From positions 71,338-135,337 of the forward strand of contig CAJJDO010000061.1 in assembly GCA_905183005.1 (NCBI GenBank): a stretch of 64,000 nt of DNA, written 5' to 3'. The position numbers were made by a program, and so were the translations under genes. The notes beneath the pieces are model-generated. The model did not search any database. It was not told the DNA's origin and saw nothing but the letters and a program-made list of their open reading frames with translations. The stretch's first letter is position 1, and each line of letters starts with the position of its first letter. This document shows, one piece after another, positions 24,230-36,802 of the stretch. The DNA is from Paramecium pentaurelia (lineage: Eukaryota > Ciliophora > Oligohymenophorea > Peniculida > Parameciidae).

Positions 24230-27200
24230 ATATCAAGTAATAATAGAATTTTATTTGATTGTTATTAAAATGAATAGTTATATTTAATGAATTTAAGTGA
24301 TTCATAATATAATATTGTGTATTCAAATAATTCATCTATGCCTATTAAAACTAAATTATAATCTATAGTTAATGGTACTAATATATATATAATATATGCT
24401 TAATATTATTAGAATAACTCTATTCTATCATTATTTTCAAATAAATATGAAAATTTAACTTGCTGGAACAACAACTTTTTAGATTTTAATATCCCAATTA
24501 AAATAGATCCTTATATTTATGTACTTACTTAATAACAAATCTTATAATTTTCTATTTCATCTAATTACACTTTTGAACTCTAATATAATTTCACTCAAGA
24601 TAATATTACTAATTTTATTACCATTCACAGTTATTACAATTATTTTACTTATTCATAATGTGATCAAATATTTGTATAATCAGAATTTGAAGAATCTTTT
24701 ACGATAATCTCTTTATGGGGATGTGAAAAATAAATAATTCTATAGAATAATTATAATCAATATTAATTTGATTAATCAATATAGACGATACTCTAGAATA
24801 ACTAGTTTATAATATTTTAATAAAATCATTAAATAATTCTTTATTAATAGGCAAAATCAGCAGTCTTTTAGTATAATCATATAATTTAAATAAATTCCTT
24901 ATTATATTTTAATGCTGATAATGAATTATTTTCATTTAACTAAGTTATCAATACTTATAAAATATAAAATCCATCTTTATTAATCAACTTAACTAATCTA
25001 TAAGTTGCAGGACAAAATGACAATTTTTCTATTAGGTGTTTTAGTTAAAATATATTTAAAAACTAAAATCTTATAAATATTATCTTTAAATATTGCCAAA
25101 GAATGATACTAATATTTATGTAATGTTTTAATAGAAATTTCCTTAATACTAATATACAATGCTGAAAAAAATTACAATAAATTTTATTAGTTTCTCAGGA
25201 AAACTATTATAATATTCGCAAAATAATGATACAAATTATTTTAATTTTGAATAAGCAACTTATAACAATATTAGTAAAATGATTAATTAGAACTTTTATT
25301 TAGTCTAATAATTGTAAACAATCTAAAATTTTAATGAAACCTTATTGTTTTTAATTGGATATAATAATTAATAAGTCTAAATTTACAATTGCTCTTATAT
25401 TAATGATTCTCTCTAATATACTACATTTAATAATATCTCAATTACTATAAAAGCAAATTAACTTTAAGTTGCTTATAGCATATACCCTGAAATAATAATA
25501 ATAGGTTTAAATAACAATTAGACAATATGTTTAATTTAATAACAATATGATGATAACAAGACTTTTACTTAATCAAATATAACTTTTGAATCAGAGATCT
25601 TAGAATTTTTAGTCACTTATAATAATATCATAATTTTATTTAATAATTAAGAAATTTAGATAATGACATTGGATTTTTAAAATATCTTTACCTTAAATTA
25701 AACATATATAAATAAATATTTTAACATTGAATTCAATCCAATATAGATTATTGTTAATACACAATTATTATCTTCATTTTTATACATTAATAATATCCAA
25801 AATATTATCATAGTCTCAATATAATAAAATAGCTTACCTATTCCAATTTCATTGATATAGGTGAATTTTACAATCTATAAAATCAATTTAGTAAACTAAT
25901 AATTGATTTTATCATATCTTTGTTATAATAATCAGTCTATTTGTTTTCAAGTTTGGAATGTTGAAAATATACCATAATATTATTATGAGAAGAATTTATG
26001 TGAAGTTGATAATAATGATCAAATAAGAATTTCATCAGATAATTTGTTCTTTTATGTTACTTTTGCTAATAATTCTGTTTATATTTATAATCCTTCATTA
26101 CCATATCATATGAGTTTATATTATTAATTAAACTAAAGTTTTTAAAGTACTCTTGCTATTTAAAATTAGAAATCATTCTTATTTGATTATTCAATCATAT
26201 TTTAATAAAAAGCTTTTTATTAACTTGTTTAACTTTAAACTATTACAATATAACCTAATTAAGGGATTTCTATATTTAATTATAGTTACCCATAAGTTAT
26301 TTATAATTATTATGTAACTTCTGTATTAAACAATTCAACCAATTAATCAACACCTAATTAAAGTATTACTTTCTTATCAGATTTTATTTAATTTTAGCCG
26401 AACAAAACAATTACCATTAATTTAACATAAGAAGATTAAGATAATCGAAATCATCATTTTTCATATCCGTTGAACCTAATTGTAGATAGATAATACACCG
26501 GTTGCACAATAAATGATCTATCTAATTTAACAATTATAGATAATAAATTTATTAGTAAATTGTTAACTTAAGGTTGCTTATAAACTACATACAACTATAC
26601 TTATAATAAAAATATAAATAATGCAATATTTAGCAAAAATTCTTTAATAACATCAATAAATAACAAATTTATTATTTTACAGAGTAACACTTCAATTAAT
26701 ATTTTGAATAGTAGCTTAACAGAAATTAACTCTAAACAAATAACTTTTAGTTATTGTCTAACCTCCACATCATATAATGACACATACTATTCAATTTGTG
26801 AAAACAACACATCATAATATTTGATTATATTGACATTAAATTAATCAGGATTTATAGTAAATACTAATACTTCAATATAACTTCCTAATAAATTCTCAAA
26901 GATTATCAAAATGAGGTGTGTCCTAGACCAAATTTTTATTCTAGGTAGCTTTAATAATTAAAGCGAATTCTTGTATTGGTTTAACCAAATTAATAACACT
27001 TTTATACAATTAACTTAAGAAATTAACCATAATTTTGATAATAAATATTATTGTTAAGATTTCTCTGCTGCCTTATTTTAATAAACTCATAATTAAGAAT
27101 ACACTATAATAATTTTTTAAATAATAAGATATCAAGTCTTTTATCAAATAATGGAAGTTGAAGGAGAAAATGTTAGAATAAACCCTCTTATTTATGTGAT

Positions 27201-27927
27201 AATACATTATTGTAATTTTTAATATAGTTGCTTTTAATTGGATAAATTTAAATACATTCTAATTATAAATTTAATTTAGAAAAATGTAATAATCTTTTTA
27301 ACTGATAAATACAATTTTAGTTACTTTATCAGAGTTATAATAAATCCTAACAACATACATTCTTCTAATTACGCAGCTAATGTTATAAGAACAATACCAA
27401 ATTATTAAAACTATGTTTGTACTGATAATTCGTTTTACTATGATGGCGTTCTGATGTAATAATTTACTAATGGTTTAAAATATGTTACAGGAATTTATTA
27501 TTTAGAAAATTTAGGTAGTCTAAGTATAAATGAACCAATATTGATGTAAGGTTCCTTTTTTTCATAACTAAAACAATATGCTATGATTGTAAATGAACAA
27601 TATCCTAGTGGCATTGCTTTATCTCTGAAATATGAATATAACTATTCTTATTAACTTGTACCTGCTTACGTCATTACGTTTAGTACTACTAATATAACCT
27701 GTAATTTGAAAAAAAAAACACTATAATTCAATGTCACTATTAAGTGTTAAAATAATTTTAGCAATGGCACTTATGATATCGCATTTAATCTCTACTAATA
27801 ACCCTCTTAAAGTAGAGGATGGATATATGCTCTTCTAATACTCATTTCTTTGCTACTATTTTATTTTTACTATAAAGTTAAAACCAAGAGTAGAGATTAT
27901 AATATTAATTTAGAAATTGAATTATGA
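23764..27927 (+). CDS. giant Asn-rich type I membrane/surface protein (1368 aa)
   Basis: Introns at 24056-24080 (25 nt) and 25004-25035 (32 nt); 1369 codons to TGA 27925-27927. It begins with a signal-peptide-like MNFSIFILYIFQICA and ends with one hydrophobic helix near WIYALLILISLLLFYFYY followed by a short Lys/Arg-rich cytoplasmic tail. The ectodomain is rich in Asn, Tyr, Ser, Thr and Gln with many N-x-S/T glycosylation sites and scattered Cys, and has no recognised fold. This architecture suggests a cell-surface or secretory-pathway protein. An identical 5' fragment lies in the duplicated segment (from 22759). Confidence 0.83.
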
Positions 27928-28410
27928 TATATTAAATTTTTGATTTACGATATAATTAATTTATTTTAGAAGAATCAGATATTATAATTATTTTTTAATT
28001 CTATTTTGCAAACATAATTCTTTCATAATTAAATATTCATCTCCAATCTAAAATTCTTTTTTACAATATTGAAGATTCATCATTTTTTTATTACCAATTC
28101 TCTATCACTTATTATAGGAATTAATCAAAATCTCAAATCAACATCAATAAATAAATGAAAACAGCAAAGATTGATAATTGACTATCGTACCTCATTTACA
28201 CTGTCATTTCAATTCATACTCTCATTTCTATTTGGATTGTACAAAAAATATTTAATTACCTTATAGTTGAATTTGTGGCTAAATGTGGAATCTTTTTCTA
28301 AGCATTATATATTGATTATTGTTATGAACTTATTTCATTATATAATTACATATTTTATCAAATAATAATAGAGGAAATAGATATTATAAGTTATATAATT
28401 TTCTTTTTTA
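27928..28410. other. intergenic region
   Basis: 483 bp downstream of the surface-protein gene. AT-rich with pyrimidine-rich patches; only short composition-biased frames. No RNA gene or repeat recognised. Confidence 0.5.
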
Positions 28411-28830
28411 ATGTTTAAGCTCTAAGATAGTGATCTTGATTGGTTAGAACAATTATAAATTCAAAAAACAATGCTTTCACATTTAATAAATTGAAGCTTG
28501 AAATTTATATTATTAAATCTAATTGAATAGAAGTTCCATTCAGAATAAGTTTAAAACATCCTATTTAGATCAAGATTTTAATTTTGAAAGATATTTAAAA
28601 TCATATTAATATGGATTATGTCATTGGATAAGTATAATTGATAGATTAGTTTAATAAAGAGGATGAGTGATTTTAAGGATATAATAGACATGCATTTTTG
28701 ATTTTGACATATTGAATTTCTTAGTTGGGATAGATGTAGATTGGAAATGAATGAATTAATATAAATGATTATGAGAACTGTGTAGTATAATATATAAAAA
28801 ATCAGATAATAATTTAAATAGTTTAAAAAA
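28411..28830 (+). pseudogene. frameshifted coding remnant upstream of Polo-like kinase
   Basis: Protein-like sequence appears in all three plus-strand frames in turn: MFKLQDSDLDWLEQLQIQ from 28411, then DQDFNFERYLKSYQYGLCHW, then MSDFKDIIDMH, FDFDILNFL and EFLSWDRCRLEMNELIQ. No set of short GT...AG introns joins them. Frame changes fall in T-runs (for example near 28693-28702 and 28716-28720), as expected of old indels or homopolymer errors. The last piece runs in frame into the kinase ATG at 28831. No family recognised. Confidence 0.5.
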
Positions 28831-30930
28831 ATGGACGACAAAACAAATCAAGAAGGGTAAAAGTTAGAATGAAATTTAGGGCTGAGTAATTAGTGATATT
28901 TGAGGAGAAAATCACAACAGTTAATGGATAGGTGGCAATTAAGAAATATTAAAGAGGGAAGTTTTTAGGAAAGGGAGGATTTGCAAAGTGTTATGAAGCA
29001 ACAAATCTTGAAACAAAAAGGGTTCTTGCTGCTAAGATTATTGTTAAGAGTAGTTTAACAAAGAATAGAGCCCGTTAAAAAGTAAGTACTGTTAATTGAT
29101 GTAGCTAATTTCAGAAATAAAAATACATAAGAGTTTGTAAAACACAAACATTGTACAATTTGAACATGTGTTTGAGGATCATGAGAATGTTTACATTTTA
29201 TTAGAATTGTGTTCAAATTAAGTAATTAATGAAATTTAAAAATAGACATTAAATGAATTGATAAAGAGAAGAAAGAGATTGACTGAAATTGAAGTGTAAT
29301 GCTATGTGGGTTAAATAATAAATGCATTAAAATATTTACATGCATAGAAAGTGATTCATAGAGAGTAAGAAATTTAATAATAATCAAAGTCTTAAATTGG
29401 GTAACTTATTTTTAAATAAATCAATGGAATTAAAATTAGGAGATTTTGGTTTAGCAACAAAATTAGAATTTGAAGGAGAAAAGAAAAGAACAATATGTGG
29501 AACACCTAATTACATAGCTCCTGAAGTTTTGGATGGAAGAGTGGGACATTCTTTCGAAGTAGATATTTGGTCATTGGGTGTCATAATGTATGCTATGTTG
29601 ATTGGCAAACCACCCTTTGAAACTCCAGATGTCAAAACAACATATAGAAAAATTAGATTGAATTCATACTCTTTCCCAGAACATGTGTTAATATCAGATC
29701 CAGCCAAAAGTTTGATTACAAGAATTTTAAACTTAGATCCAACATAAAGACCTACATTAGATGAGATTATGGCTCATCCATTTATGAATACTGGAGGTAC
29801 AATTCCTAAGACATTACCTTTGTCTACTTTGGCATGTCCTCCATCAGCTTCTTATAATAAATAATTTTAACCATCTACCAATACTAGTAATTTAAAGATG
29901 TCAACAAATGTATTACCATAGAGATTAACAGAAACTACTCCCAATAATCCTAAGAATGTTTAAAAATAGACTAATGGATCTTCTGATCGTTTCCCCTGTA
30001 ACTTACCAATTAAATAATATTAGTATAGAAGCCAAGTTCAAGTGGAAACATAATGGATGATAATTTTGGTTCTAGTGGTCTTAACAATGCCTAGAATGTT
30101 GGTTATGGTGGAACTTAAAGACCATAATCTTAAAAACCAAATGATATCAGAAATAGTTAGAGTTAAAAAACACTTTCTTAGCCTTTTGGAGGAACAGGAA
30201 TGTAAGGTGCATAATCAGTTAATAATTTGGGAGTGAAATAAACATAAGCAAAATAGGAAGTATATGTTAAGAAATGGGTTGATTACTCAAGTAGATATGG
30301 ATTAGGTTATTTATTAAGTAATGGTGCAACTGGAGTATTCTTCAATGATTCAACTAAAATTGTTTTAGATACTAAAACTTTATAATTTGAATACATGGAG
30401 AGAAAAGGATAAGATAAGTAAGATATTTGTGAAACACATAATCTTAATGATTATCCTTAAGATTTACATAAAAAGGTTACACTTCTACAACATTTCAGAA
30501 GTTATTTAGAAGGTGAACCTCAAACTGCTTAAAGTGAAGAGAATGAAAATAAATAATTAGTTTATGTTAAGAAATGGATGAAAACTAGACATGCTATTAT
30601 GTTTAGATTATCCAATAAAATTGTTTAAGTAATAAATTTAATATTAATAATAAATAGGTTAATTTTACAGATAAGACTGAAATTATATTATCTTCTGAAC
30701 ACAAAATGGTTACATATGTGAATAAAACAGGTGAAAGAAGTCATTATCCTTTGGCAACTGCTCTAGATAGTTAAAATACAGAAATGTCTAAAAGATTGAA
30801 GGTAAATATATAGTATTTATATTATTTATAGTATACAAAAGAAATATTAACTCATATGTTAAATGGTGGTTAGAATGCTGGAGACTCTAATTCTAATTAA
30901 CGTGTAAATGCTAACTGGTAAAATCCTTGA
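28831..30930 (+). CDS. PLK: Polo-like kinase (639 aa)
   Basis: Mitotic-type Ser/Thr kinase. Seven introns at 28857-28879, 29082-29104, 29222-29245, 29365-29389, 29998-30023, 30629-30657 and 30802-30831 (23-30 nt) yield exactly 640 codons. Kinase domain ~32-288: GKGGFAKCYEA (39-49), catalytic Lys61 in AAKIIVK, HRD at 153-155 split by an intron, DFG at 173-175, CGTPNYIAPE in the activation loop. A Ser/Gln-rich linker follows. Two polo boxes start with YVKKWVDYSSRYGLGYLLSNG-type sequence (~438-500) and YVKKWMKTRHAIMFRLSN (~538-600). Family members control centrosome or basal-body duplication and division. The first intron removes the alternative ATG at 28869. Confidence 0.96.
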
Positions 30931-31088
30931 ATATTAGATATTCTGAAAACTATAATAAGAATATATAGTTTTGTTAATTTATAATTATTCATTAGAGAAT
31001 ATATATTAATAATTAAATAGACATAATTATTTATTATTATAAATAATAATAAGATGAAGAATAAATTTGAAAACAAAATAATGTTATA

Positions 31089-33123
31089 TCATTTAATCAA
31101 TTTATTTTTACACCAAACTCCAATAAGTGAACCAAAAGTACCATGACCATCAACATAATCTTGATAGAATTCTCCCTTGTAACATTCATTATTTGATAAA
31201 TATAATGCTCCTTGACCATCCTTAAGATCATTCTTAAAATTGCCAACATACTTAACCCAATAACTAATTAGTTATCATTAAGTCTTACTTTCCAATTAAA
31301 TCAAAATTTGAACAATCAAAAGAAGAATTCAATTTAGTAGGTTCTTTATTGTACAATGTTCCAAATCCAGAGAATTAATCATTTTCAAATTGTCCTTCAT
31401 ATGCTTTTTAACCAACTCCATAAAATAGAGTTCCATAACCATGCATTTTATTTTATTTCCATTATCCTTCATAATAACCACCTTCTGCAAATTGATATCT
31501 ACCAAATCCATCTCTTAATTAATTATATGTTTCACCAACATATGATGATCCATCTTAATATTATTCAGTTTTGAAACATCTTGATTTATTCATCTCAATC
31601 ATCTATTCCATTTCTTATCTATAATTTATGTCCTTTTTAACAACATAACTAATTGGTATTTCAGTATAACTCAATGGAATACTCTTACATGATGGATGAG
31701 TATCTATAGTGATTACACGAGGATTTGATTATTAAGTAGTTTTAGTGGTTTCTGAATAAATGGGTTTTTAGGATTCCACTTAAGATATTTGAGGTTTAAT
31801 AGATGTATTTGGCATTACAAAAGGATCTATTGAATATGATTATAATCCATTTCCAATTAACTATTCTATCTTTTCTTTATCAGTAAATTATTTCTTTTAT
31901 GAAGAATTTGTAAATTATAGTTAAGAATTAACCATAGGTTTATTGAATGAATAATCAACAGAAGCATAACTATTAATTTTCTATTATTAAATAGCTGATT
32001 TACTAGGATCTCTTATAACCATTTATTCTTAATACTAATAAAATCCTAATTCTTTCTTCTTTGGTTTCTTAATCATCATTTTTGATTTAATTCTTAATTA
32101 TTCTAATTCAACCATAATTTTGCTAGGTTTGCTTTCAATTTATTCTTTCAATTAATTTAATGATTCTGGTATAATGTCTTCCTTTAAATTCATTGGTGAT
32201 TTGGAATCCAAACAAATAGCAGAACTATTAATTAATGAATTCTCTAAGGATTTTGATATTCCTGCATCTGGATTGCCTTTCATGAGATTCATTAATTAAT
32301 TAAAATCTGGTCTGGATTCTTCATCCATCTATAACATTGACACTATAACCTATTCATATTTAATTGAATAATTCTTCTTCAATAGAGCTAGTTTCCTTGA
32401 CACATCAACATGTCCTCCTTCAAAACTAATAATATTTATAATGATCATACTCAAAACAATCTCTACAATGATCCAATAAACTTGCTTATAACATACACAT
32501 TCCTACACTCCATACATCACTCTTATATAGATTATGTCTAGGGAATTGATTATTCTAATTGATTGCTTCCAATAACTTAGGTGATAATTCAAATAATTTC
32601 TAATTCTCTGGATTCTATTAAGCCATTTGAAATGCACTCTATTGAAAGTAATTGTCACATAGTTTTAAAGTGTTTTCATTTACATAACTAATAGTCAATG
32701 GTCTGATATTCTAATGTACTAAATGTGCTTCTTGCATTGTCATCAATAACTAATTATTGTATTATACATTACATTAACAAGGCCCAATAATTAATTCCAT
32801 AGTTCTTACTCAGTCCAGAATGCACCTCTACCTTTTCTGTTCACAATCTCTTTATGCATTGAAGTAGAGTAATATTCACTTATAACATACATTATGTTAT
32901 ATGAAGTACACAATTCTTATTCTTTCTATATTCCACTATCCAATATTTTCACCAAATTTGGATGATCAACCTTTGCTCTCTTAATAAATCCATCATGTTG
33001 ACTTTCATCCTAAATAATTACTTTTCTCATTGCACAAATCTAATTGTATTTTCTAATCAAAGTAGCTTTCCCATAACGTGAGTCTTGTATTTGTCCTTCT
33101 TATTTACTCTCTTAAGAACCCAT
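31089..33123 (-). CDS. pseudokinase with C-terminal MORN repeats (653 aa)
   Basis: Introns at 32750-32772, 32426-32450 and 31264-31288 (23, 25, 25 nt); 654 codons from ATG 33123 to TGA 31089. Residues ~15-270 have a kinase fold (HPNLVKILDSG, a kinase-like DVWSVGMCML helix). But the catalytic loop reads HQNIRPLTI instead of HRDxKxxN, the DFG position reads CDNYF, and the Gly loop is absent, so it is probably catalytically dead. After a Ser/Lys/Gln-rich linker the last ~130 residues carry MORN-type repeats (YVGETYNQLRDGFGRYQF, YEGQWKQNKMHGYGTLFY, YKGEFYQDYVDGHGTF). MORN repeats bind lipids or scaffold proteins, suggesting a membrane-linked scaffold. Confidence 0.86.
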
Positions 33124-33678
33124 ATTATATTAAACAAATATTTATTTATATCTTGTATTCAATTATTATTATTTCAACTATTAATATAATATTAACTAAT
33201 TCAACTGAAGAATCTAATTAAACCAATTCTTAATATCTAATTGATTTATGTATAATAATTAATAGTATTAATATTATTAGAATTATTAGTATTATTATTA
33301 ATATTCAAATCAAAATACAATATTCATATAATATAGAGTTTTATATTAATAATAATAAATATTAATATAATAGATATACATATATATATATATTACATAA
33401 ATTATAAATAGTCTTAAGATTATAATAGTCAATCTATAATGATATTCTAAAAGTATTATAATTTTTTAATTTATAATAACATTATTATTTTTAGAATGCA
33501 AAATAGATATTATAATTTACACTGAAGTCAAAGAGATACATACAATCATATTAACCTAATTAAAATTTATTAAACTCTTCCTCCAATTTTCTTGTAAGAT
33601 TGAGACATTTGAAAATGTGTTTTTAAATTAATAGAAACTAAGGTAAGATTGAGTGTTATCATATAATAAATAATTAAT
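33124..33678. other. intergenic AT-rich spacer
   Basis: 555 bp between two minus-strand genes. Dominated by TAA/TTA-type low complexity, including a short local palindrome-like run around 33265-33305 (repeats of TATTAATATTATTAG type) and a TA run at 33370-33395. No coding frame resembling the neighbours. Confidence 0.55.
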
Positions 33679-34237
33679 TCAATGGTAATGTACAGAATGA
33701 GACAATGTACTATCTACATCTATAGTTCTAGATTCATATGGATATACTTGCATTTTAGGAGGATTTCTGTAATATCTTTAGACTGCGGGTAATTTTAGTC
33801 TTGGACTGCAACTGCGTCGATGTTAATTGAAATATTTCTTTCCAGTATCATCTTTTTGAAAATTGTTCATTTTATCAATCATCGATTTAAGATTATCTGG
33901 TGCTTTCAGATTACGAGAAGTATGAAATCGAGCAGATGCAGGAGATTTATCAATAACAAAGACTGCCCTAACAATAGGATCTAGATTCTTAATGTAATTA
34001 GCTATTTCTGATGAAGCTCCACGATAATTCTTATATCTTCCAAGAATGGTTGGGTCAGAAAACAGTTTTTAATTTTCAAGTCTTGATTAAATAGATTTAG
34101 AGACTATTATACCTTAATTTAGGATTTCTAGCTAAAATTATGCTGTTTAAATAATTGACTTTTGAGACCATATCTCCGTCATGAAGGTTGGCATCCATAG
34201 TAAATCGATTAAGTTCTACTTTATTAGAAACATACAT
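33679..34237 (-). CDS. hypothetical basic protein (175 aa)
   Basis: One intron at 34082-34112 (31 nt); 176 codons from ATG 34237 to TGA 33679. Basic, with many Arg, Lys, Ser and Pro. Segments such as LGRYKNYRGASSEIANYIK and a His/Arg/Ser-rich part (NQHRRSCSPRLKLP) are visible. No membrane segment or recognised domain. It might be a flagellar or cytoskeletal-associated small protein, but this is speculation. Confidence 0.75.
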
Positions 34238-34353
34238 AAAATAATATAATTATAAATGATATTCTTTTGAAGTTAAGTAAATAAGTAGAAGCTAATAAAG
34301 GTTTCATTTTATTGAATAACATTTCCTAACTTAAACCATTTTTTATATTAATA

Positions 34354-35242
34354 ATGGATAAATAGAAAGTAAAATAGAAGCCAGATGATTCTGATAGTAG
34401 TAATTTCAAATAACTATTACAGATATCTAATAAATACAACTAGAGTAGATTATAATTATAATTTAAGAAATAGACAAAGACGACTAGAAAAGTAAGAAAT
34501 ACCAATATTAAAGAAAGTTAAACTACCTGAACCTCCACTTCCAATATCAACATCTTTACTATAATTATTATCATTTAAGAAGAATTGAAGTGGAATATAT
34601 AAAGTACCTTAACATTTGCATAAAACTATCATCATGAAGTGTATTTAATTAGATTAAAATTTTCGACTCTATTTGGGAAATCTACCAGATAATGTTGATA
34701 AAGATCATCTTCATAATTATAATAAATAGAATATCTTGGAGCTGTATTTGATCCTCCATATCCAGTTATACAAGAATAATTGTTACCGAGTTAAAAATAT
34801 TGTTTTATGTAATTTAGAAGCATTTAAGAAACAGAAACAGCACTATGATGCTTTGGTGTATATTTTAAGTGAATATGAAAATTTTAAATCATTAAATGTA
34901 GATAGAGATACAAAAAATGTTTGTAAGTGTTTATTTTGTGAATTTGAAACTGATTTAGAAACATAAATTATGTAAATGGATTGAATAATAAAGTAATTGG
35001 TGGTAGATTATTATAAGTTAAAAAGAATACTTAATGATCTACTTCAAATTGAAAAAATTAGTAGATTAATAATTATTGTTGTTCAAGAGAAAATGAAGAT
35101 TATTATGAAGGAATTGGAAGGATTTTTGTTTTAATTTGAAAATGTATAATTTGCTAAAATTGCTATTATTCTTTTATAAAACAAAATATATGATGGAAGA
35201 GAAATAGATATTGCCTTTTATGATCCAGATAAATAATATTGA
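34354..35242 (+). pseudogene. decayed U2AF-large-subunit-like RRM gene
   Basis: Pieces of a splicing factor of the U2AF65 type lie in order but in different frames. There is an Arg-rich start (RNRQRRLEKQEIPILKKVK), then an RRM (RLYLGNLPDNVDKDHLHNY, then VFDPPYPVIQEQLLPSQKY and CFMQFRSIQETETAL in another frame). An RRM2 end follows (LNNKVIGGRLLQVKKNT), then a UHM-like C-terminus (GFLFQFENVQFAKIAIILLQ, ending GREIDIAFYDPDKQY before TGA 35240-35242). Frames switch at A- and T-runs and no short introns repair them. The family binds polypyrimidine tracts at 3' splice sites. It is most likely an inactive duplicate; dense sequencing errors are the alternative. Confidence 0.72.
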
Positions 35243-35443
35243 TTTAAATATATTCATATCTTAATTATTTAGTATAATTGATATTAGTATTAAATTCTTA
35301 AGTTAATTACTAATAAAAAATGATGTTATTTATTGTATATATATTAATGTAATATTATTATTCTATTTTCAACATAATTTTATAGTAAATTATTAAAAGG
35401 TGTAAAATTTTTATTTTTAATATTTAGATATCAAAATTTATAA

Positions 35444-35818
35444 ATGAATTTCGGAAAATAATAGATTATTTCTCAAATTTAATTATCTTTAAAATAATAT
35501 TATTTTCTAACTTTATTTGAAAAAACATTAATAATTAAAATCATTTCCATATATTCTTATATCCTTTTAGCAAATTCTGAATTATAAGAACTAACTAATT
35601 CGATGAATCATTATTTCATATGTCTTTAAAATTTATTTTAATATTCATTATTAATTTAATTTTCTAAACCTCCTATAAAAGTGTAAATATTTAATCTATA
35701 TGAAACTCATATTAAATTAAAAGATCAATAAAAAGAATCTAATTCAAATAAGAATAGAAATAAATAATTATCATAATAATAAAATGATTCTAATTTATAA
35801 GCATAACTAAAAGTTTGA
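35444..35818 (+). CDS. possible hypothetical protein (124 aa)
   Basis: Open frame of 125 codons from ATG 35444 to TGA 35816-35818 with Gln codons TAA/TAG. The first half is hydrophobic, the second Asn/Gln/Lys-rich. With only TGA as stop, such a frame can arise by chance in AT-rich DNA, so support is weak. It may join the small frame that follows, but no clean short intron links them. Confidence 0.3.
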
Positions 35819-35838
35819 TATCAATTTTGATATTTATT

Positions 35839-36087
35839 ATGAATAATATTTAAATTCAAAATCGATTAAATTCCTTTTGTGTAACATCATAAAGAAAAAG
35901 AAATACATCCTAATATACATAACAATCATAAGTGGTTGTGAAAAATAAATGTGTATAATTTTAAAAGATGAAATAAAATAATCTGCTTGAATTATTACTA
36001 ATGGACACTGGAACAAGAATGCCTTCTCCAATTTCTAGTTAAATAAGTGTTGGTATAGGAAGAATTCCAAAGGATTTTTTTAATTGA
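35839..36087 (+). CDS. possible small protein (82 aa)
   Basis: 83-codon frame from ATG 35839 to TGA 36085-36087. The C-terminal part, MDTGTRMPSPISSQISVGIG, uses AT-ending codons like real genes here, unlike the other two frames over the same bases. No domain recognised. It could be the last exon of a decayed gene. Confidence 0.35.
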
Positions 36088-36312
36088 TTTAATAGTTATA
36101 TTGAAAATCTTTGATGAATATTTAACATTAATTATTCTAATTTGAATTATACTATTTATTTCTTATTTTTTTTAAATGATCTCTAATGATTTAAGTATTA
36201 TTACTAGTAATTAAATACACAATTTATGTTATTACTTAGATGTAATATAATATTATTAATAAATTTTAGTCTGTGATGATAATCATAATAGAGAATAAAT
36301 ATAATAATAATA

Positions 36313-36746
36313 ATGAAAAAATTCTTAAATTTTGATTTGTAAAGATCAAGTTATGCAAATCCGGTGTTGAAGGAATTAGCTTAATTGAGTTTATTAAAAA
36401 AGATAGAGAGTAGAAAATTATTGGAGGTAGCAGAATTAGGGTAGAGATGTTATTCAATTGAGAAGAATGATAATAAATGGTTGGAATAGATTTCTGATTG
36501 TTTTGAACATTATAAGATTGAATTATAGAGAGTAGGAAATATGTTAAAATAAGCAGAATAAGAGATGATGCAGATTGAGGTAAAATAGTTGCACTCCTCC
36601 AAATATAGGATGAATTTATGACGAAAGAGATGAATTGCTATAGCTTAGTAAGTGAATTCGAGATGGAATCATGCATTAAAGATTATAAATTATAATGTTT
36701 AAATTAGAAACAAAAAGTACTTGATAGGATTAATGAATTAAATTGA
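36313..36746 (+). CDS. hypothetical coiled-coil protein (134 aa)
   Basis: One 29-nt intron at 36580-36608; 135 codons from ATG 36313 to TGA 36744-36746. The whole product is predicted helical and charged (SLLKKIESRKLLEVAELGQ, then MLKQAEQEMMQIEDEF), fitting a short coiled-coil subunit. No family recognised. The next gene starts 56 bp downstream on the same strand. Confidence 0.72.
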
Positions 36747-36802
36747 GTATATAACAAATCATGCATATCGCCATAATCTCTATGGTATTCATATATATAT
36801 AA

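Noticed and set aside
28578..28841. Minus-strand 87-codon ORF
   Set aside because: Antisense to the frameshifted plus-strand remnant; strongly Ile/Leu/Tyr-biased.
28869..28871. Alternative ATG for Polo-like kinase
   Set aside because: It lies inside a 23-nt GT...AG intron (28857-28879); splicing from ATG 28831 gives an exact 640-codon frame.
34587..34590. In-frame TGA in the U2AF-like region as a selenocysteine codon
   Set aside because: Flanking frames also break elsewhere and no selenoprotein family context or hairpin is evident; decay is simpler.
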